A program made the translations under genes and the position numbers. Shown here piece by piece: positions 15,618 to 23,202 of a DNA stretch of 28,128 nt. The notes under the pieces were generated by a model that was not told where the DNA came from, searched no databases, and saw only the letters and a list, made by a program, of their open reading frames with translations. Every line of letters starts with the position of its first letter. Position 1 is the stretch's first letter. This DNA is from Euryarchaeota archaeon TMED117 (lineage in GTDB: Archaea > Thermoplasmatota > Poseidoniia > Poseidoniales > Poseidoniaceae), in contig NHFS02000008.1 of the NCBI GenBank assembly GCA_002171315.2, positions 1-28,128 on the forward strand. The letters are read 5' to 3'.

Positions 15618-17011
15618 ACGGTTCTCTTGTTGGCTCGTATGTCGTGCCAGTTCATCCGCATCCACTTCTTGTCCCAGAACAGAACGAAGGTTGGAGTCGG
15701 CTTCGGGCTGCCTTTGATGAAGCAAGAGATGCAATCAAAGAAAGTGGTGCTGATCTTCTCATTATCTATTCGACAACTTGGCCGAGTATCATAGGTCATC
15801 AGATTCAAGCAGATCCAAATCCTCAATGGACGCTTGTTGATCAGGATTTTCATGACCTTGGATCTATGGAGTATTCATTCAATATCGATGCGGAATTTGC
15901 TGAAGCATGGAATGAAGCAAATCACAATCGTGGTCTCCAAAGCAGAACAGTTGCATATCACGGTTTTCCTATCGATGTAGGGTCTGTTGTTGCTCTTAAG
16001 CTCCTTAATCCAGACAATTCGATTCCTGCAGTTATCGTATCATCCAATGTTTATGCGAATAGATCTGAAACAACTGTTCTTGCTAAGGCATGTCTTGATG
16101 TCATCAAAGGGACTGGACGTAAAGCCGTGGCAGTTACGGCTATGTCAATGTCAAATAGGATGTTTACAGAATTCATAGACCCATCTGAAGACCGTATCCA
16201 CTCGTTGAAGGATGATGAATGGAATCGTAAAGTCTTGGAATTCCTTGAAGAGGGTCGCCTCGAAGATGTGGCTCAATTGTCAAGAACAATTCATCAACAA
16301 ATACGCGTTCAAAAAGTTGTGACATTCAAACCAATGTGGTGGCTTTCAGCAATGAATGATAATCGGAACAATCTCACAGGACGTGTCCTTGCTTATGAGG
16401 CGCTTCATGGAGCGGGTGGCGCTGTTATACAACTTAATCCAACCTCCTCTGGAAAGGGTGACAAGGAATACGATGAAGACGATGTTGAATACTACAAGGG
16501 AGAACGAAACGTTCTCGATGGAGGAGGGGATTCAATCGAAATCGAAGCACCATCTTCTTCATCGACAGGCCCTGCTCTATGGGAACCTCCAGAAGGAAAA
16601 GGCGCAGTAAATAGTGATGCTGCTCCTAAACCCGTTGGCATGTATCCCCATGCCCGTCAGGTCGGAGATTTGCTCTATCTCTCCGGGGTTGGCCCTCGCC
16701 AACCTGGAACGAATGCGATTCCAGGGGGCCCTATCCGTGATGATGAGGGGAACCCAATCGAATATGATATCAAAGCCCAAACACGAGCAGTTGTAGAAAA
16801 CATTGCACGAATCTTAGAAGAAGCAGGTTCTTCGATGGACAAAATTGTCGATGTGACGTCCTTTTTAGTCGATATGGATCGTGATTTTGCAGGCTACAAT
16901 GAGGTTTGGGCTGAAACTTTAGGCCATTATGGGCCAACAAGAACGACTCTAGCGATTCGTGCATTGCCAACACCTATTGCCGTTGAAATGAAAGTTATCG
17001 CTAAAATATAA
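15614..17011 (+). CDS. amnA-amnD: Fusion: 2-aminophenol 1,6-dioxygenase alpha subunit (AmnA-like) + RidA-family 2-aminomuconate deaminase (AmnD-like)
   Basis: The protein has 465 residues. Residues 1-276 are a LigB-fold domain like AmnA: 'IYSTTWPS', 'YHGFPIDVGS', 'DDEWNRKVLEFLEEG' and 'YEALHGAGGAVIQL'. The iron-ligand positions of AmnB are not His/His/Glu here ('VPVHP', 'YSTTW', 'IRVQ'), as expected for the non-catalytic alpha partner. Residues 277-337 are an acidic, Ser/Gly-rich linker. Residues 338-465 are a YjgF/YER057c/RidA domain with 'LYLSGVGPR', 'AQTRAVVENIARILEEAG', 'VDVTSFLVDMD' and 'GPTRTTLAI' (Arg443). The Glu of general RidA enamine deaminases is Lys460 here, as I recall for AmnD. 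The enzyme would join ring cleavage to release of ammonia from 2-aminomuconate, giving 4-oxalocrotonate. In characterised bacteria these are separate genes. Confidence 0.9.
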   Translation: MNGSLVGSYVVPVHPHPLLVPEQNEGWSRLRAAFDEARDAIKESGADLLIIYSTTWPSIIGHQIQADPNPQWTLVDQDFHDLGSMEYSFNIDAEFAEAWNEANHNRGLQSRTVAYHGFPIDVGSVVALKLLNPDNSIPAVIVSSNVYANRSETTVLAKACLDVIKGTGRKAVAVTAMSMSNRMFTEFIDPSEDRIHSLKDDEWNRKVLEFLEEGRLEDVAQLSRTIHQQIRVQKVVTFKPMWWLSAMNDNRNNLTGRVLAYEALHGAGGAVIQLNPTSSGKGDKEYDEDDVEYYKGERNVLDGGGDSIEIEAPSSSSTGPALWEPPEGKGAVNSDAAPKPVGMYPHARQVGDLLYLSGVGPRQPGTNAIPGGPIRDDEGNPIEYDIKAQTRAVVENIARILEEAGSSMDKIVDVTSFLVDMDRDFAGYNEVWAETLGHYGPTRTTLAIRALPTPIAVEMKVIAKI

Positions 17012-17028
17012 TTACCGAAATCCGGTAA
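17012..17028. promoter_or_regulatory. Inverted repeat TTACCG-5-CGGTAA after the AmnA-D stop
   Basis: The arms TTACCG (17012-17017) and CGGTAA (17023-17028) are perfect 6-bp complements around AAATC. It begins directly after the stop of the fusion gene and 26 bases before a TATA-like element of the permease gene. It could be an operator for a small dimeric regulator or a weak RNA hairpin; there is no following T-run. Confidence 0.4.
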
Positions 17029-17053
17029 GATGTATCGTAATTTAATGCAAGTA

Positions 17054-17060
17054 AATATAT
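17054..17060 (+). promoter_or_regulatory. Candidate archaeal TATA box of the permease gene
   Basis: AATATAT within GTAAATATATCC is the only strong TATA-like element in the 100-base gap before the permease. It lies 63-69 bases before ATG 17123, leaving a leader of roughly 40 bases if transcription starts about 25 bases downstream. The permease may therefore have its own promoter. Confidence 0.4.
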
Positions 17061-17122
17061 CCTGACTGCTCTTGAGGGCGTTTATACGACAATCTGCTGT
17101 CGGAAATCGGGAGATGAAAAGT

Positions 17123-18772
17123 ATGGCTACGCCTTCAAGTTCGTCTAAAATAAATTCTCATGTGGAATCATTGCTCGAAAAAGTCCCAGATCGAATTAAA
17201 AAAACATTAACTCGGACAATAGGGCTCTCTGGCGTTGTTATCATTTCCCTCTCTGCAATGCTTCCTGGTATTTTCATCACACCAACCTTTGCTGCTGAAA
17301 TCATGGGTCCTGGTATTTGGCTTGCTTTTCTTCTGGCAGCATCTGTGGTACTGCCTGCAGCGATTTCGAAGTCTGAATTAGCTTCAGGTATGCCATCAAG
17401 TGGAGGTTCTTACGTTTACATGGAACGGACATATGGACCTCTGATCGGTACAATAAGTGGTCTTGGCCTGTGGACATCCTTCCTCTTGAAATCAGCATTT
17501 GCATTGATTGGATTTTCTGCATATTTTGTTGTTGTTACAACATACTTTGACATCGAAATGGACATATTGGTTTTGTCCCTTAGTGCTCTTGTTCTCATCA
17601 CAATAGTGAACATACTTGGCGTGAAAAAGGTAAAAGCGATACAAACACCTGTTGTCATAGCAACCGTTTCCCTTCTTCTCTTCATTTGTGCAGCAGCCTT
17701 TTTCGTCGATGATTTCGATGCAAGTCGGCCAATTGATGGAGCATTAGATGCCAGTGTTTGGTCTCTCGCAGAAGCATCAGCATTCGTGTTTGTTGCTTAT
17801 GCAGGTGTCACCAAAGTAGCAGCGATTGGAGGGGAGGTGAAAAATCCAGAAAAGAATCTTCCCGCAGGCATTATGCTTTCACTTTTGATTGCAACCGTCT
17901 TGTACTCAGCAATTGCTTTCCTGATGATGGCAGCAATTCCTGGAGAGTGGTGGATTGTCGAAGGTAATGTTGTTGAAAATCCGATTTATGTCTTTGCAGA
18001 AGAAGTAGCAGGGACGAAATTTGGTATCTTTGCTGCGGTTTTATCAGTTCTGACAATGATCTCAATGGCTCTTGCCGGAATCCTCGCAGCATCTCGTTTC
18101 CTCTTTGCAATGTCCCGTGATAATCTTCTCCCACAAGCACTTGAAGAAGTCAATACACGATTCGAAACACCTCATTTTCCTATTCTAATTACGGGTGTTG
18201 CGATGGGTCTAGCAATTCTGTTCGTACCATTGAAGGATGTTGTTAAAGTTGCATCTGGATTTAAGATTATGATTTTCATAATGATCAATACTTGTGTCAT
18301 TATCCTACGTCAAACCAGTAAAGAACACGATTGGAATCCCTCTTACAAAGGACCATTGTACCCTTTCATGCACATATGGGGCGTTGTTGCGGGAGCTTTC
18401 CTCTTGACATTCATTGGACAGAAGGCTTTCATCGGTGGAGGTGCAGCCATCCTCGTAGGTTCTGTCACATACTACCTTTACGGAAAGAAGCACGCATCTG
18501 TTTCAACGACACCGCTTAGCACATTCAAAAGTCAATTCAAATCCGCATCAAGATTAGAACACAATAAGAGACTTTCAGTGTTTCATGCAGCAGATTACGG
18601 AGGCAAGAACCACTTGACTTGTAGGGAATTCCAAAATGCTCTATCTGCATTAGGATTCAACTTTACTTCTGATGAATCAAGAGTTATTTTCCACGCTGTT
18701 GACTCAGATGAAAACGGAGTAATCGATATTGACGAATTCTTCAAAACCTTCGAAGTCATTGAAGAAGAGTGA
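17123..18772 (+). CDS. APC-superfamily amino-acid permease with C-terminal EF-hand pair
   Basis: The protein has 549 residues from ATG 17123, chosen because GGGAG lies 9 bases upstream. ATG 17114 and TTG 17072 are other in-frame starts. About 12 membrane helices begin after residue 30. Helix 1 is broken by 'LPGIFITPTFA', followed by 'SGGSYVYMERTYGP' and 'FVFVAYAGVTKVAAIGGEVKNPEKNLP', the APC signatures. After the last helix ('AAILVGSVTYYLYGKK') comes a cytoplasmic tail of about 90 residues with two EF-hands. The first is degenerate ('ADYGGKNHLTCREF'). The second is a full 12-residue loop, Asp527 to Glu538, 'DSDENGVIDIDE'. Uptake of an amino acid or amino-aromatic compound under calcium control is inferred. 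The gene is next to the AmnB/AmnA-D genes and convergent with the SDR. Confidence 0.88.
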   Translation: MATPSSSSKINSHVESLLEKVPDRIKKTLTRTIGLSGVVIISLSAMLPGIFITPTFAAEIMGPGIWLAFLLAASVVLPAAISKSELASGMPSSGGSYVYMERTYGPLIGTISGLGLWTSFLLKSAFALIGFSAYFVVVTTYFDIEMDILVLSLSALVLITIVNILGVKKVKAIQTPVVIATVSLLLFICAAAFFVDDFDASRPIDGALDASVWSLAEASAFVFVAYAGVTKVAAIGGEVKNPEKNLPAGIMLSLLIATVLYSAIAFLMMAAIPGEWWIVEGNVVENPIYVFAEEVAGTKFGIFAAVLSVLTMISMALAGILAASRFLFAMSRDNLLPQALEEVNTRFETPHFPILITGVAMGLAILFVPLKDVVKVASGFKIMIFIMINTCVIILRQTSKEHDWNPSYKGPLYPFMHIWGVVAGAFLLTFIGQKAFIGGGAAILVGSVTYYLYGKKHASVSTTPLSTFKSQFKSASRLEHNKRLSVFHAADYGGKNHLTCREFQNALSALGFNFTSDESRVIFHAVDSDENGVIDIDEFFKTFEVIEEE

Positions 18773-18785
18773 ATTCCTCATTCAC

Positions 18786-19598
18786 TTAGATGCTTCTCAA
18801 TCGACCGCCGTCAACAGGTATGGATACTCCACGTATTGCTCCGGCAGCAGGACTTGAGAGGAATGCAATAACAGATGCAGTTTCAAGTGGATCGATAAGC
18901 CTCTCAATTGGAACTTGACTCATCCAACCATCATGGATTGAATCCAGTGATTTTCCAGTTCGCTCATGAATGGATTGTGCCAAACTTCCTAATCGTTCAG
19001 TATCGGTGAAACCAGGCAATACGTTGTTGATTGTGATGCAAGGTGCAAGTTCTCTTGAAAGTGATTTAGCCCATGAAGCCATTGCTCCACGGAGTGTGTT
19101 CGAAACGCCAAGGTTAGGAATTGGTTCTCGAACGCTGGTGGATACGATTTGGATAATTCTTCCATATCCTTCAGATTCCATTGATGGAGCGAGCAGTTGA
19201 ACAAGCGTATGGGCAGCATGCAAATGTCTACCAAATGGCTGAGTCAATTCTTCAACAGTGCTGTCAAGCAACGGTCCGCCTGGCGGTCCGGCTGCATTAT
19301 TGATGAGGATATGGATTGGATTTTGTTCGAGTAATTGATTGATTTTACTCGAGATTCCATCAGTATCCTCCAGATCCATCACAAGGCTTTGATGGCTTCC
19401 ATTACCGAGTGTCTTTAGTTCTTCAACAAGGTGATTGAGCTGGTCTTGATTACGAGCTGATACAATGACATTTGCTCCTGCTGCTGCCATAATACGAGCA
19501 GTTGCTGCACCAATTCCTCGACTTGCTCCACAAATCAAGGCAGTTTTTCCAGAGAGAGCGTTTGAGGCGAGTACTGCGTCAGCACCAAGGAGGTTCAT
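18786..19598 (-). CDS. Short-chain dehydrogenase/reductase-like protein lacking the catalytic Tyr-Lys
   Basis: The protein has 270 residues. It has the nucleotide-binding 'ICGASRGIGAATA' (23-35), 'NNAAG' (100-104), the catalytic-Ser strand 'IVSTSV', 'NNVLPGFTDT' and the end 'IPVDGG', all classical-SDR features. The YxxxK pair is replaced by Ser166-NTL-Arg170 in 'LGVSNTLRGAMASWAKSLSREL'. A similar SNTLR form occurs in a known atypical FabG-like subgroup whose activity is unclear. It may therefore be a non-standard reductase or a non-catalytic binding protein. It is last of the minus-strand run aspS, hydrolase, SDR, with a 39-base gap from the hydrolase. Its end faces the permease gene 13 bases away. 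Confidence 0.83.
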   Translation of the reverse strand: MNLLGADAVLASNALSGKTALICGASRGIGAATARIMAAAGANVIVSARNQDQLNHLVEELKTLGNGSHQSLVMDLEDTDGISSKINQLLEQNPIHILINNAAGPPGGPLLDSTVEELTQPFGRHLHAAHTLVQLLAPSMESEGYGRIIQIVSTSVREPIPNLGVSNTLRGAMASWAKSLSRELAPCITINNVLPGFTDTERLGSLAQSIHERTGKSLDSIHDGWMSQVPIERLIDPLETASVIAFLSSPAAGAIRGVSIPVDGGRLRSI

Positions 19599-19637
19599 GA
19601 CCCGCCGAGGGTATTGTTGGTCTTAGTGGTTCTTGAC

Positions 19638-20384
19638 TTACAACCAGTCAAGAATTGCATCTTGTTGCACAAGCCAATCATCACTTGCAGCATCAATAAT
19701 GCTGTAATGGTCCCCTGGTAACCATACCTTTTGCACATGAGATCCTTTCGCATCCATTATTCTGGCATAGGTTTCACTTTGTTCGATTGGTACCTCTTCA
19801 TCCTTCTCACCGTGAAGAAGAAGAACAGGTGATTCGGGAGGCAAATCGACAGGATTGAGCCTCCGCCAAATATCTTCATTGTTGTATGGTTCACAACCAA
19901 TCCAGCGACGGATTGCATCTCCATCATCACTTAATTTTGAATCATCAGCTCCAAAAAGATCGGTTATTGGGGCTTGAGCAATCGCGAGCCAAGGTTTCCG
20001 CTCGGCTTTACTTGCCATCAATAAAGCGAGATGACCACCAGCAGAATGGCCCATGACCATGCTTCGAGTAATGTCAATTCCTGGGAGAAGAGCGAGTTGG
20101 CCCCATGCTCTTAGGACATCCGATATGGTGTCCATCCATACACCTTCATCTCCATGATCCCAACGTTTGAATTCAATGTTCCATGCTGCAACACCGGCAT
20201 CGCTGAGCGCATTAGCAATCGGTTGCATCAATTCAAGCGAATACTCTTTTTTCCAGAACCCACCATGGATGAGCATGATGCATGGGACGCCATGATCGTT
20301 TTGGAAGGGAGATGGTTCATCAGGCATATGCAAGTCTGCATATTGCCACGCTTCAGCACCCCATTGCATTCGATCAACAGGCAT
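19638..20384 (-). CDS. Alpha/beta hydrolase, arylformamidase (kynurenine formamidase)-like
   Basis: The protein has 248 residues from ATG 20384; TTG 20393 is an alternative start. The oxyanion motif 'IHGGFWKKEY' (39-48) has the HGG-aromatic-W form seen in arylformamidases and related carboxylesterases. The nucleophile elbow is 'GHSAGGH' (Ser114), the acid is Asp195 in 'HGEKDEEVP', and the base is His226 in 'PGDHYSII'. The triad is complete. There is no signal peptide, so it is cytoplasmic. It could hydrolyse N-formylkynurenine or another N-aryl formamide or ester. A general esterase is the conservative alternative. It starts 10 bases after the aspS stop and is followed by the SDR. The arylformamidase idea gains some weight from the amino-aromatic genes nearby. 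Confidence 0.8.
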   Translation of the reverse strand: MPVDRMQWGAEAWQYADLHMPDEPSPFQNDHGVPCIMLIHGGFWKKEYSLELMQPIANALSDAGVAAWNIEFKRWDHGDEGVWMDTISDVLRAWGQLALLPGIDITRSMVMGHSAGGHLALLMASKAERKPWLAIAQAPITDLFGADDSKLSDDGDAIRRWIGCEPYNNEDIWRRLNPVDLPPESPVLLLHGEKDEEVPIEQSETYARIMDAKGSHVQKVWLPGDHYSIIDAASDDWLVQQDAILDWL

Positions 20385-20394
20385 CTTGGTCAAC

Positions 20395-21795
20395 TCAGGG
20401 TGTTACTCGATGTCTGTCTCGTGGGAATAAGACAGTTTCACGTACGTTTCTTGAACCGGTCAATGCCATGAGAAGTCGTGCAACTCCAAGTCCCCAGCCA
20501 GCGTGTGGTGGCGCACCGAATCTGAATCCATCAGTATAGAAGGAGAATTCTTCCGGGTTGAGACCTTTCGAGCGAAGATTTTCCTCAAGAATCTCTACGT
20601 TATGCTCTCTTTGTCCACCACTTGTCATCTCATCACGTCCATAGTTCAAGTCAAATCCGCGACTGAGTTGTTCTCCAGTAGCCCCGACTTCACCAGGGAT
20701 GTGATGGATGTAGAATGGTTTCATTTCCATTGGCCATCGAGGTAGGAAGTGGAATCCAGGGTATTTTGCTGCAATAATGTCGCAGTGAGATGAATCAATA
20801 TCGTCTCCCCATGTAATGTCTTCTCCTGCATCTTGAATCATCTTAATGGCATCACAATATTCGATACGAGGGAATGGAACCGTAGGGATTTCAACTGAGA
20901 TTGGTCCATCTCCCTGACTCTCTCTGTAGGCATTAATTGTATCAATATGCTCTTGATCCTTTTCTGCTACAGTCTTCCAAATGTGATGAATCATTCTTTC
21001 TTGAACACCCATGACGTCATCGTCATTCATCCAAGCGGCTTCAATATCGAATGAGATAAATTCATTCAAGTGACGATATGTGTCATGGTTTTCTGCGCGG
21101 AAAGCAGGGCCAATCTCAAAAACACGCTCCATTCCACCAAGAATGGTAAGTTGCTTGTACAACTGAGGACTCTGTGAAAGGAATGCAGGAGTATCGAAAT
21201 ACATCATTGGGAACAAGTTTGTTCCTCCTTCTGAAGCTGATGCGATTATCTTGGGGGTGTTGATTTCTTTGAACCCTTCTGTAATGAGGTGCTCACGGCC
21301 ATATTGCAGTACCTTTGAGCGAAGAGTGAACATCGCATTTACGTGAGCACGACGAAGATCAAGGAAGCGATTGTCCAGACGGGTATCAAGCCCAATCGTC
21401 ACTGAATCGGTAATGCCGAGTGGTAAAGGTGCATTTGCACGAGTCAAAACCACAACATCTGACGCTACAATTTCATAGGCTGGTGGAGGTGCTGTTTCGC
21501 CTTCCTTCAACTTTGGTGGGCGCTTTTGGGCTACGGTGCCTGTGAATTGTAATGTTGATTCACGGGTCATGCGTTGAACAAGATCGAGTTTTTCTTCGCC
21601 AATGATGTCGCCTTTCAAGAAGACTTGTGACGTTCCTGTTCCATCTCTCAGATCGACAAAACAGATGGCTCCTTTGCCTCTGTTGGCTTCCATAAATCCA
21701 GCGACTGTAACTTCTTGCCCAACAAGGTCTGCACCTTTTTGTTGAATTTCAGAGAGTGTGTGTGTCCGATATGCGGTGGGATGCCAGTCAGCCAT
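20395..21795 (-). CDS. aspS: Aspartyl-tRNA synthetase, archaeal/eukaryal type
   Basis: The protein has 466 residues from ATG 21795 ('MADWHPTAYRTHTLSE'). An upstream in-frame ATG at 21843 would add 16 residues with no family match. It has the N-terminal OB-fold anticodon domain and then the class II core. Motif 1 is around 'EINTPKIIASASEGGTNLFPM', motif 2 is 'FRAENHDTYRHLNEF' and motif 3 is 'GWGLGVARLLMAL'. There is no bacterial GAD insertion. It charges tRNA-Asp, and tRNA-Asn too if non-discriminating. At the OB-fold position where archaeal discriminating enzymes have Trp and non-discriminating ones His (the 'GWVW' region), this protein reads 'GFMEANRGKG' with Glu36, so the class cannot be called. 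It is divergent from metK. Confidence 0.95.
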   Translation of the reverse strand: MADWHPTAYRTHTLSEIQQKGADLVGQEVTVAGFMEANRGKGAICFVDLRDGTGTSQVFLKGDIIGEEKLDLVQRMTRESTLQFTGTVAQKRPPKLKEGETAPPPAYEIVASDVVVLTRANAPLPLGITDSVTIGLDTRLDNRFLDLRRAHVNAMFTLRSKVLQYGREHLITEGFKEINTPKIIASASEGGTNLFPMMYFDTPAFLSQSPQLYKQLTILGGMERVFEIGPAFRAENHDTYRHLNEFISFDIEAAWMNDDDVMGVQERMIHHIWKTVAEKDQEHIDTINAYRESQGDGPISVEIPTVPFPRIEYCDAIKMIQDAGEDITWGDDIDSSHCDIIAAKYPGFHFLPRWPMEMKPFYIHHIPGEVGATGEQLSRGFDLNYGRDEMTSGGQREHNVEILEENLRSKGLNPEEFSFYTDGFRFGAPPHAGWGLGVARLLMALTGSRNVRETVLFPRDRHRVTP

Positions 21796-21893
21796 GGGAA
21801 ATCCTAGATGGTGCCGTACAAATAAGAATCGCTGTAAATCCATGCTCGTTTCATCATGGAAACCTTTGATAATGAGAATGCAGGCGGAAAGCC

Positions 21894-23138
21894 ATGCAAC
21901 AAGACATCTTTACTTCGGAGTCTGTGACCAGCGGTCACCCAGATAAGTTGTGCGATGCCATCTCTGATGCTATTGTCGATGCTTGTCTTGCACTCGATTC
22001 GAATGCTCGAGTAGCGGTTGAAACCTGTGTGAAAGGTATGGAAGACAAGAGCGTAATCATCCTTGCAGGCGAAGTCTCTCTCGATGCACCAGCTCCAAAT
22101 TATGATGCTATAGCACGTCAAGCAGCAGCCAATATTGGCTATGATTCTCATGCTATTGGAATGGACGCTACAAATCCTGAATTGTGTGATGTTCTGGTCT
22201 ATGTGACAACTCAATCTGCTTACATCAACCAAGGTGTCGATCGACAAACACTTGATTCCCAAGGAGCAGGCGATCAAGGACTTATGTTCGGTTTTGCTTG
22301 CACAGAAACTGAACAATACGAGGAGTTGAAAGGAAGATATTTCCCGCTTTCCGCAGCATTATCACAACGCCTTTCTCGAAGACTCACCACAGTTCGTGAA
22401 GAAATGATTCTACCATGGGCTCGACCTGATGGTAAATCTCAGGTTTCTGTAGCATACAACAGCGAAGGAGAAATTATTGGAGTCGATACAGTCATCGTTG
22501 CAATTCAACACGACAAATTTTTGAAAGACCAATTCGATGGTTCAGTAGAAAAAGAACTTCAATACGTTCGGGAACAAGTTCAGAAACACGTCGTTGAACA
22601 TGTCATCCCATCAGAACTTCTCTCTTCGGACTATACGCTCGTCGTTAACGGAACTGGGCGATTCGCAGACCCAGGTGGTCCATACGCAGATGCTGGATTG
22701 ACCGGGCGAAAGATCATCGTGGATACATACGGTGGAATGGGGCGTCATGGTGGAGGTGCTTTCAGTGGTAAAGATCCTTCAAAAGTTGACCGAAGTGCAG
22801 CATATGCGGCTCGATGGGCTGCTAAACATGTTGTTGCAGCAGGTTTAGCCACAAGATTTGAGATTCAACTCGCATATGTGATCGGTGTAGCTAAACCAGT
22901 CAGTTTAATGGTAGATTCCTTTGGAACAGGTACCGTTTCAGATTCAGAACTTGCCCGTCGTGTGCAGGAGACCTTTGATTTCAGACCCGCAGCAATTGCT
23001 AAGGATTTGGATTTACTTCGTCCAATTTACAAAGCGACATCTGCAGGTGGTCACTTTGGACGTCACCCAACAAACGAGGGGCATTTCCCTTGGGAACGCT
23101 TGGATTCTTCGCGAATTGAAAAACTAACTAATTTCTGA
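21894..23138 (+). CDS. metK: S-adenosylmethionine synthetase, bacterial/eukaryal type (MetK)
   Basis: The protein has 414 residues. It closely follows bacterial MetK along its length: 'FTSESVTSGHPDKLCDAISD' (His15, Asp17), 'GAGDQGLMFGFA' (124-135), 'GLTGRKIIVDTYGGMGRHGG', 'GAFSGKDPSKVDRSAAYAAR' and the end 'GHFPWE'. It makes AdoMet from methionine and ATP in the cytoplasm. Most archaea instead carry the unrelated-looking archaeal MAT family, so this gene is probably a bacterial acquisition. It is about 20-30 residues longer than typical bacterial forms, partly near 'PTNEG' before the last motif. It is divergent from aspS across 98 bases, with the sequence GCAGGCGG before the ATG. Confidence 0.95.
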   Translation: MQQDIFTSESVTSGHPDKLCDAISDAIVDACLALDSNARVAVETCVKGMEDKSVIILAGEVSLDAPAPNYDAIARQAAANIGYDSHAIGMDATNPELCDVLVYVTTQSAYINQGVDRQTLDSQGAGDQGLMFGFACTETEQYEELKGRYFPLSAALSQRLSRRLTTVREEMILPWARPDGKSQVSVAYNSEGEIIGVDTVIVAIQHDKFLKDQFDGSVEKELQYVREQVQKHVVEHVIPSELLSSDYTLVVNGTGRFADPGGPYADAGLTGRKIIVDTYGGMGRHGGGAFSGKDPSKVDRSAAYAARWAAKHVVAAGLATRFEIQLAYVIGVAKPVSLMVDSFGTGTVSDSELARRVQETFDFRPAAIAKDLDLLRPIYKATSAGGHFGRHPTNEGHFPWERLDSSRIEKLTNF

Positions 23139-23202
23139 GGATTTTCAGACCCTAGTAGCCGATTCGCTCAAGTGCTAAAGGTGCCTCGCTTGAAGTGGTC
23201 CC

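Noticed and set aside
9434..20384. A complete kynurenine pathway from tryptophan
   Set aside because: No tryptophan dioxygenase, kynurenine monooxygenase, kynureninase or 3-hydroxyanthranilate enzyme is visible; only a formamidase-like hydrolase is present.
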